NCBI RefSeq assembly: GCF_004571025.1
Contig: NZ_SPQT01000001.1
Coordinates: 744,001 to 808,000 of the forward strand
Length of the DNA stretch: 64,000 bases
Reading direction: 5' to 3'
Origin: Bradyrhizobium niftali
GTDB taxonomy: Bacteria > Pseudomonadota > Alphaproteobacteria > Rhizobiales > Xanthobacteraceae
Shown one piece after another: positions 25,808-34,249 of this stretch. The notes under the pieces are model-generated. The model saw nothing but the letters and a program-made list of their open reading frames with translations, had not been told where the DNA came from and made no database searches. Both the position numbers and the translations under genes were made by a program. Every line of letters begins with the position of its first letter. Within the stretch, counting starts at the first letter, position 1.

Positions 25808-27196
25808 TCAATGCGATCTGTCGATTGTTTTAAGGGCTCCCTCAGGAAGAACATCATTCAAAAGGCTGAGGAAATCTCGTTGTGCGAGGTCGCGCGCGCG
25901 GTCGACCAAAAAGGGGATGGGGCTGGACGGCTCCGCGGTTCGGAAAAACGACGCCACCTTGGTCAGCAAGCCCAAGGCCTGTGCTCTATTTTCCACTGAA
26001 AACACAATATCTTGAGCGCTGTCATCGGTCGTCGATGAGAGCGAGGTTGCGAGCTCGGCCATCCGTTCGATCGACAGGTCGAAGACCTTGTCGCGTCCGA
26101 TGTTGATCGCGGCGCTCTCCACGTGGGACGGCACCAGCATCCGCATCACTTCAATGAATGATTTGCCGACCATCTCCTGCGCTTGACGCACCAACAACAG
26201 TGCCGGGTTGGATGGTTCCATTCGGGCGAAATAATCGGCCGCCGCTGCAAGCGCTGCAGATGCCTGTGCGGATGAAGCCACCACCCCGATCGTGTCTGAC
26301 GGCACCTGTGTATCGACAGGACCGACATCTTCCGCAGTTTCCGCGATTGCCGTAGGATCCCGCAACGCAACAAGACCCGCAAGCCAGGCAGCCATCCCGT
26401 TAACCAAGCCCGAGAGCCTGTCGAGGCTGATCGGTTGCCCCGAGTTCAACTTCTCACGCCAGGTCGCCTTGATGCCCGCGATTTCAGCCGCGACCGCGGA
26501 GCACCGCGCGCTGGCTGTCTTGAGAGTGTCGAGATCCGTCTCGCTGACGATGCGCTCGATGGTCGCGAGATCGAGCCCGTCGGCGTCGGCCTCACCGGCG
26601 GGAATTTCGCCCTGGGCGATTTGATAGGCACGGTAGTTGAGGTTGCCGTGTCTGCGGTTCTCGATCAGGGGAAGGAACTGGAGCGGGTTGATCACGGTCG
26701 GAAACACGTCGATTGCTTCGACCGTGACAGCCCGAAGCGCGTAGTCGCCGTCCTCGCCTCTCGGATGCACCGCTTCCCACTGCTCGCGCAGCAGCAAGTT
26801 GGTCGCCTTCAGGCAGCAGAGAAAGCCGTCGAGATCGCGGTTGAGAATTGAAAACTTGGCCAGCAGCAGGTTCAGGCGCAGATCGCGGGTACGAGCAAGA
26901 AGAGGCTGTGCGGCGGCAAATTGGCCGGCAAAATCGACTGCCTTTGGATCGAAGCGTCCACGTTCCCCATTGGCATTGACGACCTCGAAGAACGACATTG
27001 GCAGCAGGGATTCCGCACCTGCGAAGAAATTCAGATACTGGACGTCTCCGATGGCGTCGAGATCCGGCCCGCAGGGATCGTCAGCGGCAACGGGGTGCGT
27101 CAGGGAGGCGACATCAAGCATACGACGATCGTCCATCTGCTCGGTCACGGCCCCGCTGCCGAGCCCGTGGCGACTGCCGGATCGCGGGGCATCCAT
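25808..27196 (-). CDS. tssA: T6SS protein TssA (ImpA N-terminal family)
   Basis: This is 462 residues from the first ATG, which has AGGA about 5 bases before it; in-frame starts at 27136 and 27121 are also possible. The ImpA-related N-terminal domain is clear (LTHPVAADDPCGPDLDAIGD, NANGERGRFDPKAVDF), followed by LREQWEAVHPRGEDGDYALR and a C-terminal VRQAQEMVGKSFIEVMRMLV region of the short TssA type. TssA caps or primes the baseplate and sheath. It is transcribed away from vgrG. Confidence 0.92.
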   Translation of the reverse strand: MDAPRSGSRHGLGSGAVTEQMDDRRMLDVASLTHPVAADDPCGPDLDAIGDVQYLNFFAGAESLLPMSFFEVVNANGERGRFDPKAVDFAGQFAAAQPLLARTRDLRLNLLLAKFSILNRDLDGFLCCLKATNLLLREQWEAVHPRGEDGDYALRAVTVEAIDVFPTVINPLQFLPLIENRRHGNLNYRAYQIAQGEIPAGEADADGLDLATIERIVSETDLDTLKTASARCSAVAAEIAGIKATWREKLNSGQPISLDRLSGLVNGMAAWLAGLVALRDPTAIAETAEDVGPVDTQVPSDTIGVVASSAQASAALAAAADYFARMEPSNPALLLVRQAQEMVGKSFIEVMRMLVPSHVESAAINIGRDKVFDLSIERMAELATSLSSTTDDSAQDIVFSVENRAQALGLLTKVASFFRTAEPSSPIPFLVDRARDLAQRDFLSLLNDVLPEGALKTIDRSH

Positions 27197-27467
27197 GATC
27201 CTAGTCTATATCCATGGGTCAGATGCCTGCTGGTGTTGGTTCATTCCCGAAGATCATGCCATTTTCGCGTGAACCGGCAAGCTCTTGGAGCCGACTACTT
27301 GATGACCGGGGCGGTTCTTTGGACCGCTGTTGTGGAGCGTCCGGACCAGCCCTGGGGCGGACCTGCCGGCACTGCCGGTGGCGGGCAGGATTTCCGTGGT
27401 TCTCGCATAACGTCTGATCAGCTCTTCGCAGCGGGTCATTCGATCGAAGGAGGGAGTTTAAGCCCAC
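27197..27467. promoter_or_regulatory. divergent T6SS control region between tssA and vgrG
   Basis: These 271 bp between divergently transcribed tssA and vgrG hold no supported gene and must carry promoters for both arms. A strong purine run (GAAGGAGGGAG) near 27446-27456 precedes vgrG at a long spacing of about 12-14 bases. I could not find a convincing sigma-54 site (TGGCAC-N5-TTGC). Confidence 0.5.
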
Positions 27468-29336
27468 ATGGGCCAGCTTACTCAGGATACCCGCCTCTGC
27501 GAACTCAAGACGCCTCTTGGCAAGGACGTTCTGGTTTTTGCCGGATTCGAAGGCTCAGAAGGTCTCAGCGAACTGTTCGAGTATCGCATCGAGTGTCTCA
27601 GTGAGGATGCCGACCTCGACTTCGATCGTGCCATCGGTCAGCAGTGTACGCTGACCATAAAGCTGCATGAAAAGGAGCGCGAGTTCAGTGGCATTCTGAC
27701 AGAGGCCCAATGGCTCGGGGTGAAGAACGACTATTTCAGCTACCGGATCGTGCTGAGGCCCTGGTTATGGCTGTTGTCGCGGACAACTGATTGCCGGATC
27801 TTTCAGGACAAGAAGGCGCCCGACATCATCAAGGAGGTATTCAACGAACGTGGCTTCACCGACTATGAATCCAAACTGACCGAAGAGGGTTCCTGTCCGA
27901 AGCTCGAATATTGCGTTCAGTACCGCGAGACCGACATGAATTTCGTGTGCCGGCTGATGGAGCAGCACGGCATCTCCTACTTCTTCAAGCATGAGGGCGG
28001 CAAACACACGTTGGTGTTGGCGGACTCCAAATCGTCGCACAGCCCGATCAAAGGTCTTGCTACGATTCCCTACATCCCGCTGACGGGTGCCGATCGTCGA
28101 GGCGAGCAGCACATCTATGAATGGGTGTCGGAGCGCCGGTTTCGTACCGGCAAGATCGAACTCAACGACTACAACTACCAGAAGCCAAACGCTCAGTTGA
28201 TCAGCGATGCCAAGGGCTCCGAGCATTACACTCGGTCGGAGATGGAGTATTACGACTATCCCGGGAAGTTCAAGGAAAAGTCCGACGGCGAGCGCTACGC
28301 GAAGATCCAGCTCGAGGCGGAGCAGGCGATGGACCGGCGGCGTCGCGGCAATGGTGACGCGGTCAACCTGTTCCCGGGTGGGCTGACGAAGCTCGAAAAG
28401 CACTCCAAGGACTCGCAGAACGTGGAATATCTCGTGGTGCGAGCCACGCACTCGTTCTCGATTGAATCTTACCGCACAGGCGGTCCCAGCGACGCCGGGC
28501 AACATGTCTATTTCGGCAGCTATGAGTTTCTGCCGAGCGATCGGCCGTTTCGAGCGCTGATGATGACGCCGAAGCCAAGGATCAATGGCATCCAGACCGC
28601 CAAGGTGGTGACCAAAGACGACAATTCGAGCGAGGAAATTGACGTTGAATCGCTGGGCGAAATCTATGTCCGATTTTTCTGGGATCGGAAGAAGAAGCGG
28701 TCGTGCCGGTTGCGCGTGGCTCAGGTTTGGTCTGGCAAGCGCTGGGGCGGTCAGATCATCCCGCGCGTCGGACAGGAAGTTGTTATCGAATTCCTGGAGG
28801 GGGATCCGGACCGGCCCCTGGTGATCGGCACTGTGTATAATGATGAATACAAGCTGCCCTACGATCTGCCCTCGAAGAAGACGATTGCGGGATTGAAGTC
28901 GGACTCCACCAAAGGTGGCGGCGGCTTCAACGAGTGGAGCTTCGAGGACAAGAAGGGATCCGAGAAGATCACAGTGCATGCCGAGAAGGACCACGACGTA
29001 ACGGTCCGCGACACCGAGACGCGGACCATCGGCGAAGCTGCATTTGGCGGCGACACGCGCAACACCACGCTCAAGAACGGCAATGACAAGCTCGATATCC
29101 AGTTGGGTGGTCAGCACGTCACTTTGGCCATGGACCAGTCTGTCAACGCAGGCATCAGCATCACGCTCACGGCCAATGCCAACATCACCCTGCAGGTGGG
29201 TCCAAGCCAGATCATCCTGACCCCGGCGGGCATCGTCATCAACGCGCCGACGATCGCCATGACGGCGCAGGCCGGCATGGCGCTCGCGGCCGGTGGTCCG
29301 CTGGTCGCCCACGGCACTCCAACCCTTGTCGGTTGA
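27468..29336 (+). CDS. vgrG: T6SS spike protein VgrG (TssI)
   Basis: This is 622 residues, a standard VgrG without an extended effector domain. The gp27-like part starts with LCELKTPLGKDVLVFAGFEG and includes ELFEYRIECLS, QYRETDMNFVCRLMEQHGIS and YFFKHEGG. The gp5 OB-fold contains VRFFWDRKKKRSCRLRVAQ, WSGKRWGGQIIPRVGQEVVI-EF and EGDPDRPLVIGTVYN. The C-terminal beta-helix has TVRDTETRTIGE and repeated ITLTANANITLQVG, ending at LVAHGTPTLVG. The trimer forms the puncturing spike; a PAAR tip would be expected but none is seen here. It starts the plus-strand T6SS block. Confidence 0.97.
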   Translation: MGQLTQDTRLCELKTPLGKDVLVFAGFEGSEGLSELFEYRIECLSEDADLDFDRAIGQQCTLTIKLHEKEREFSGILTEAQWLGVKNDYFSYRIVLRPWLWLLSRTTDCRIFQDKKAPDIIKEVFNERGFTDYESKLTEEGSCPKLEYCVQYRETDMNFVCRLMEQHGISYFFKHEGGKHTLVLADSKSSHSPIKGLATIPYIPLTGADRRGEQHIYEWVSERRFRTGKIELNDYNYQKPNAQLISDAKGSEHYTRSEMEYYDYPGKFKEKSDGERYAKIQLEAEQAMDRRRRGNGDAVNLFPGGLTKLEKHSKDSQNVEYLVVRATHSFSIESYRTGGPSDAGQHVYFGSYEFLPSDRPFRALMMTPKPRINGIQTAKVVTKDDNSSEEIDVESLGEIYVRFFWDRKKKRSCRLRVAQVWSGKRWGGQIIPRVGQEVVIEFLEGDPDRPLVIGTVYNDEYKLPYDLPSKKTIAGLKSDSTKGGGGFNEWSFEDKKGSEKITVHAEKDHDVTVRDTETRTIGEAAFGGDTRNTTLKNGNDKLDIQLGGQHVTLAMDQSVNAGISITLTANANITLQVGPSQIILTPAGIVINAPTIAMTAQAGMALAAGGPLVAHGTPTLVG

Positions 29337-29341
29337 CGATC

Positions 29342-29905
29342 ATGGGACAGGTTCGGTTCGGCACGGTACAGGATCTGTTTCAGGCCTACCCCTTGGCGCG
29401 TTATGATGTCGGCAAAGCCGACGCCGACAAGCCTTCGCTGGACTTCCTTCAGGAGGCCGCCGACACGCGGAATTGGCACCAGGCCGTGTCTTACTGTGCC
29501 TATCTGCTTCCCAGGCGCGTGGCGATCGCCTGGGGATGCCGCTCCCTGCGACGGATGTTCGACCATTTCGACGCCTACGACAGCAGGTCGCTGAATGTTG
29601 TGGAGACCTGGGTCCGGCAACCGGACGAGCAGTCCCGGAACAAGGCGCTGGCCGTCGGCAATGCCAACGATCCCGAGCAGCCAGCGACATGGCTGGCGCT
29701 GGCGGCCGGCTGGTCCGGCGGAAGCGTGGTTCCTCCGGAATTTGCGCCTGTGGAAGCCAAGCCAGATCAGGCCGCACGGGCGGTGCGTGCCGCACTGCTG
29801 ATTGGCCTCTGCCGGCTCCCCCGTGACTCCCGGGACCAGATAATGACGTCATGCCTGGAGGATGGTATTCAATTGGCACGCGGCGAACCGCGCCCTCCGC
29901 GCTAA
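29342..29905 (+). CDS. T6SS-associated DUF6931-like protein
   Basis: The ATG at 29342 lies six bases after the vgrG stop and gives 187 residues; a TTG at 29333 is the only longer option. The protein is alpha-helical and soluble, with VQDLFQAYPLARYD, DFLQEAADTRNWHQAVSYCA, YLLPRRVAIAWGCRS and a C-terminal RAALLIGLCRLPRD. It resembles the DUF6931 family found next to vgrG or FHA genes in T6SS loci. The biochemical role is unknown; the position between vgrG and tagH suggests an adaptor or chaperone for spike loading. Confidence 0.7.
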   Translation: MGQVRFGTVQDLFQAYPLARYDVGKADADKPSLDFLQEAADTRNWHQAVSYCAYLLPRRVAIAWGCRSLRRMFDHFDAYDSRSLNVVETWVRQPDEQSRNKALAVGNANDPEQPATWLALAAGWSGGSVVPPEFAPVEAKPDQAARAVRAALLIGLCRLPRDSRDQIMTSCLEDGIQLARGEPRPPR

Positions 29906-29917
29906 CGAGACGATGTG

Positions 29918-31297
29918 ATGGTGCTTCGCTTTAATATCGAGAACGAACCGAACCTTCCGGACGGCGGACCTGTGTCGTTTACGGTCACCGGCAGGCGCTC
30001 GGTCGATATTGGCCGGGATCGTCACCTCGACTGGACGCTGCCAGATCCGGCGCGGACGATTTCCGGAAAGCACTGCGAAGTGCACTTTCGCGACGGCGGC
30101 TATTGGCTGCACGACGTCTCGACCAACGGCACCTTTCTCAATGGTGCCGACCAGCGCATGCGGGGGCCGCACCGCTTGCGCGACGGCGACCGACTGACGA
30201 TCGGCCACTACATCATCGGAGTTTCGCTGGAGGATGAGGCTGGCGGGCGCAGTCCAAACCATGAGGCGCAACCGCACGAACCCTCGGTCCAGCAGCATGC
30301 CGATTACGGAGAGCTTTGGACGGCCGATCGTGACGTTCCGCCGCCGATCGATCCGCACCTGTTGAAGAAGCCACGCGAGGCTGCGCGGCCCGTTAATCCG
30401 GGGTTCCTGGATTGGGCGGCGAGCGTCCCGGCGCCGGGTGTAGACCCATTTCGACCGTCATCGCCGACGTCTCCGTACCAACCGTCCGTGCAGGACGACG
30501 ACATGAACTGGGCAGCGGGTCCGGTCACCGCGCCGAAACCGCAAGTCGAGCGCCCCCCAGTCAAGCCGACCCCACGCCGGCCGTCGGTGTGGATCGATGA
30601 TGAACCAGCCGGTGCACAGCCGCCGGCATCGCCATCACACCAAGAGGTTGCGACGCCGCGCCAGACGCAAGCAGCAGGCGAGGGGCCTGTCACGTCCAAG
30701 CCAGTCGGCGGTACCGAGTTCGCGCGACTGGTGGCGCGCGCTGCAGGATTGCCGGACAATTTCTTTGCCAACAAGTCCGACGCCGAACTCGCCGAACAGC
30801 TTGGCATCATCTTGCGTATGACCGTGGATAATCTCATGGCGCTGCTGCAAGCGCGAACCCAAGCCAAACAGCTGACCCGCAGCACCAGCCAGACCACCGT
30901 CCAAGCTCTCGAAAATAATCCGCTGAAATTCTCGCCGACCGCGGAAGAGGCGATGCGCATTCTCTTTGGGCCGCCGACGCGTAGCTACCTCGACGCACAG
31001 CGCGCCTTTGCACAGGGCTTCAGTGATCTCAAATCACATCAGTTGAAGACCTACATGGCGATGCAGCACGCTGTCCATGAGTTGATTGCGGACATAGATC
31101 CGACGCTGATGGCGCGCGAGCTCGAGCTTCAGCGTGGCGCAAGCTCCTGGCTCGGCACGAACAAGGGCAAACTCTGGGACGAGTTCTTGACGCGCTGGAA
31201 GGCGCATCTTGGCCGCGACAACAGCGCGCCGATCGAAACCTTTATGTTGCACTTCTCGGACTATTACGACCGCGGCGACAAGCCCGGTTCAAAGTAA
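29918..31297 (+). CDS. tagH: T6SS FHA-domain protein TagH (Fha)
   Basis: The ATG at 29918 is chosen (GTG at 29915 adjoins it), giving 459 residues. The N-terminal FHA domain (about 25-95) has the phosphothreonine-binding pattern DIGRDRHLDW, ISGKHCEVHFRDG and DVSTNGTFLNG. A Pro-rich spacer (about 110-250) leads into the T6SS-FHA C-terminal domain (FARLVARAAGLPDNFF, NNPLKFSPTAEEAMRILFG, FSDLKSHQLKTYMAMQHAV). FHA proteins bind PpkA-phosphorylated partners to switch on assembly. PpkA and PppA are encoded in the same block. Confidence 0.94.
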   Translation: MVLRFNIENEPNLPDGGPVSFTVTGRRSVDIGRDRHLDWTLPDPARTISGKHCEVHFRDGGYWLHDVSTNGTFLNGADQRMRGPHRLRDGDRLTIGHYIIGVSLEDEAGGRSPNHEAQPHEPSVQQHADYGELWTADRDVPPPIDPHLLKKPREAARPVNPGFLDWAASVPAPGVDPFRPSSPTSPYQPSVQDDDMNWAAGPVTAPKPQVERPPVKPTPRRPSVWIDDEPAGAQPPASPSHQEVATPRQTQAAGEGPVTSKPVGGTEFARLVARAAGLPDNFFANKSDAELAEQLGIILRMTVDNLMALLQARTQAKQLTRSTSQTTVQALENNPLKFSPTAEEAMRILFGPPTRSYLDAQRAFAQGFSDLKSHQLKTYMAMQHAVHELIADIDPTLMARELELQRGASSWLGTNKGKLWDEFLTRWKAHLGRDNSAPIETFMLHFSDYYDRGDKPGSK

Positions 31298-31345
31298 GCT
31301 ATCGGCGACCATGCGGTCGCCGACATTTTCTAAGTGGATGTAGGA

Positions 31346-32683
31346 ATGTCTTGGTACAGCAAGGTTTTCTGGTCGGAAGGTCTGTTTCTGCGGCCGCATC
31401 ATCTGCAGCAGAACGACCGCTACATCGAACACTTGCTGGAAAAGCGCGTTCGCTACACGACACCATACCCCTGGGGCTTTGCCCAGCTGGAGATCGATAA
31501 GGATCTTACCGAACAAAGCAAGTTCGCGGTGCGCAATGCGTCCGGCGTCATGCCGGACGGTACGCCGTTCGATATCCCTGCGGACAGCCCAATTCCCGAA
31601 GCGATCGATGTGCCGGAGACGGCCGCAGGCCAGATCGTCTGGCTGATGATGCCGGTAGCGGCACCAAACACCCGCGAGGTCGACGAGGACCGCACCGACA
31701 GCGCCAGTCGTTATGTTCGTACTTCGGAAACCTTCATTGACTCGACCTCGGCGCTACGCATCGAGGAAGAGATCGACATCGCTTATCCGCGCTTGTCGTT
31801 CGAACTGCGCAAGACCAGCAAGCCCGGATACATGGGCATCGGCATCGCGCGCATTCTGGAAGTGCGCGACAAGAACATCCTGTTCGACGACAAGTTCGTG
31901 CCGCCGATGCTGGTCTGCGCTGCGCATCCGATCATCGATGGTTGGCTCAACCGCATCATCGGCTGGGTTGAGACCAAACTCGACGAGCTGGCGCGTTACG
32001 CGGTCGATCCGTCATCCGGCGGTGGGTTGCAGAGCGTCGACTATCTGGTCCTGCAAGTGCTGAACCGTACCATTCCCGTGCTGACTCATTTCCAACGCTC
32101 CGGCAGCGTGCACCCCGAGCGCCTGTACGAGGAATTGCTGAGGTTCGCGGGTGAACTTGCGACTTTTTCCACGGCGGAACGGCGGGCGCGCAACTATCCG
32201 GCGTACGATCACGACGATCTCGACAATGTCTTCACACCTTTGGTGAGCGACATCCAGGACTTCTTGAGCGCGCGGCTGGGCCGGCGGGCGATCCGTCTGG
32301 AGATCATCGAGCGCGCGCAGAATGCGTTCGTATCGCCGATCCGCGATCGAGCGCTATTCCGAAATGCGACCCTGGTGCTGGAGGTTGCCGCACGGCGGCC
32401 GCTCGTGGAGATCCAGAACGATTTCCCGCACCTGTTCAAGGTCGGGCCGAACACCAAGATGAACGAGATCGTGCACGCAAACTTGCCGGGCCTGACCTTG
32501 GTGCATTTGCCGACGCCGCCGCCGCATATCCGGGCCATTACGGATCACGTCTATTTCTATCTCGACCGCAAGTCGCCGCTGTGGCCCGAGTTCAGCACGG
32601 CGGCCTCGATCGGAATGCACTTCTCCGGCGACTGGCCGGAGCTTGAGCTGTACCTTTGGGCTATCCTGGAAGACAGGCCATGA
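31346..32683 (+). CDS. tssK: T6SS baseplate protein TssK
   Basis: The ATG at 31346 follows GTAGGA and gives 445 residues beginning MSWYSKVFWSEGLFLRPHHL, the TssK signature that matches siphophage receptor-binding shoulder domains. Further conserved parts are NRTIPVLTHFQRSGSVHPER, RALFRNATLVLEVAARRPL and the C-terminus ELYLWAILEDRP. TssK trimers link the baseplate to the TssL/TssM complex. Its stop overlaps the tssL start (ATGA). Confidence 0.96.
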   Translation: MSWYSKVFWSEGLFLRPHHLQQNDRYIEHLLEKRVRYTTPYPWGFAQLEIDKDLTEQSKFAVRNASGVMPDGTPFDIPADSPIPEAIDVPETAAGQIVWLMMPVAAPNTREVDEDRTDSASRYVRTSETFIDSTSALRIEEEIDIAYPRLSFELRKTSKPGYMGIGIARILEVRDKNILFDDKFVPPMLVCAAHPIIDGWLNRIIGWVETKLDELARYAVDPSSGGGLQSVDYLVLQVLNRTIPVLTHFQRSGSVHPERLYEELLRFAGELATFSTAERRARNYPAYDHDDLDNVFTPLVSDIQDFLSARLGRRAIRLEIIERAQNAFVSPIRDRALFRNATLVLEVAARRPLVEIQNDFPHLFKVGPNTKMNEIVHANLPGLTLVHLPTPPPHIRAITDHVYFYLDRKSPLWPEFSTAASIGMHFSGDWPELELYLWAILEDRP

Positions 32684-34206
32684 GCGACAGGGACAAGCCG
32701 GTCAATCCTTTCGGTCGGGGCGAACGGACGATCATCCGTCCCAACCCCGGCGGGAAGTTGCCGCCGGCGCCGACCTCTCAGCCTCCGCCGGGCGAGGGGC
32801 CTGCAGCTCGTCCGGCCTATTCGCCGTCACCCGTACCTTCTCCCGGCGCGCCAGCGCCACCGTCATCCTTTTCGCCCGTTCCACAGGGCTCGAACTACGC
32901 CTCCGCGCCGGCCAGCCATCCAACCGAGGAATGGATCTCGACACCCGCGCAAGGCCAGGTGCCGCAACCCATGCTGCCGGCAGGGCCGCCGTTACGCGTC
33001 GACGATCTCGTCGCGCCAAATGCCAATCCAGTGATGCGTGCTGCGGGCCCATTGCTGCAACTGCTCGGTCGGTTGCGGGTGGCGCTCATGCGCGCGTCAT
33101 TCGCGAGCCTGATGGAGCAGGTCGCAGACGCTATCAAATTCTTTGAGAAGGACATCCGTTCGGCGGGCATTTCCGAGCACCAGGCCAACACAGCGAAATA
33201 TATCCTGTGTGCCACTGCCGACGATATCGTGCAGCACATCCCAACCGAGGAGCGTCACGTCTGGACGCAATACTCGATGTTGAGCCGGTTTTTCGGCGAG
33301 CGTGTCGGCGGCGTCCGTTTCTTTGAGATCCTCGATCATTTGAAGATGGATCCACTGGTCAATTATCCGGTCCTCGAACTTCAGCACGCCTGCCTGGCGC
33401 TTGGTTTTCAGGGCATTCACCGGACGTCAGGGGGCGGACTTGCGAACCTGCAGCTGATCCAGCGTAACCTCTATGAATTGCTGCGCCGGGTCCGGCCGAA
33501 GACGATGACCGACCTGTCGCCCAACTGGCGCGGGCAGGCGCTGGCGGGGCGCCGGCAGCGTTTGCGTGTTCCGGTCTGGCTCGTGGCGGCCGTCGTCGCC
33601 GCGCTGCTGACCGGGTCCTATTTCGTCCTGCGGACGCTACTCGCTGGCCGGGCAGAGAATGCTGCCGAGGTGGCGCTCGCGCTCCATCCGGCCGGCCCGA
33701 TCGAGCTCAAGCGCCAGGTCGTTGCACCACCGCCGCCGCCTCCGCCTCCGCCGCCACCGGATCGCATCACCCAGTTGCAACGCATCCGCAACGCGCTCGC
33801 GAAAGAGAACACAGCCTGTGCCATGACCGCGGACCAGACCCCCAGTTTCATCGTGATCAGGGTCTGCGATCTGGCCTTGTTTGCATCGGGCCAGGCGACC
33901 ATCCTCGACGGTTTCAAGCCGATCGCACTCCGCGTCGCAGCAACCCTCGACAAGGAGCCGGGACGGATCCGAGTCGTTGGCCATACCGATAGTTCGCCGA
34001 TCCGCACAGTCCGCTTCCCGACAAATTTCGAGTTGTCCGTCGAGCGCGCCAAGGCGGTTGCCGCGGCACTCAAGCCTGGCTTGACCGATGGTTCGCGCGT
34101 CGACGTCGAGGGCAAAGGAGCAGATGCGCCAATCGCCAGCAACACGACACCTGAGGGACGCGCCAAGAACCGGCGCGTCGAGATCTTTATCGAACGCAGC
34201 GAATAG
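32680..34206 (+). CDS. tssL: T6SS membrane protein TssL with C-terminal OmpA domain
   Basis: The ATG at 32680 overlaps the tssK stop; 508 residues. A Pro-rich N-terminus (about 1-110) leads to the cytoplasmic DotU-like hook domain (about 125-280: EHQANTAKYILCATADDIV, RFFEILDHLKMDP, YPVLELQHACLALGFQG). A single membrane segment lies at about 298-320 (PVWLVAAVVAALLTGSYFVL), then a poly-Pro spacer, then an OmpA/MotB peptidoglycan-binding domain (about 395-505: VVGHTDSSPIRT, FELSVERAKAVAAAL, GRAKNRRVEIFIER). It partners TssM in the inner membrane and can grip the cell wall by the OmpA part. Confidence 0.96.
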   Translation: MSDRDKPVNPFGRGERTIIRPNPGGKLPPAPTSQPPPGEGPAARPAYSPSPVPSPGAPAPPSSFSPVPQGSNYASAPASHPTEEWISTPAQGQVPQPMLPAGPPLRVDDLVAPNANPVMRAAGPLLQLLGRLRVALMRASFASLMEQVADAIKFFEKDIRSAGISEHQANTAKYILCATADDIVQHIPTEERHVWTQYSMLSRFFGERVGGVRFFEILDHLKMDPLVNYPVLELQHACLALGFQGIHRTSGGGLANLQLIQRNLYELLRRVRPKTMTDLSPNWRGQALAGRRQRLRVPVWLVAAVVAALLTGSYFVLRTLLAGRAENAAEVALALHPAGPIELKRQVVAPPPPPPPPPPPDRITQLQRIRNALAKENTACAMTADQTPSFIVIRVCDLALFASGQATILDGFKPIALRVAATLDKEPGRIRVVGHTDSSPIRTVRFPTNFELSVERAKAVAAALKPGLTDGSRVDVEGKGADAPIASNTTPEGRAKNRRVEIFIERSE

Positions 34207-34249
34207 GCAGATTCCACCGGGTCAGGTGGTTTGCGACAGGTACGGTTAG

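Noticed and set aside
27197..27467. Sigma-54 promoter for the T6SS arms
   Set aside because: I looked for TGGCAC-N5-TTGC on both strands and found no convincing match.
27765..29312. 515-residue minus-strand open frame
   Set aside because: Antisense to vgrG; no recognisable domain.
29101..29336. Effector domain or PAAR at the VgrG C-terminus
   Set aside because: The C-terminus is the ordinary beta-helix needle and ends soon after it; no extra domain is present.
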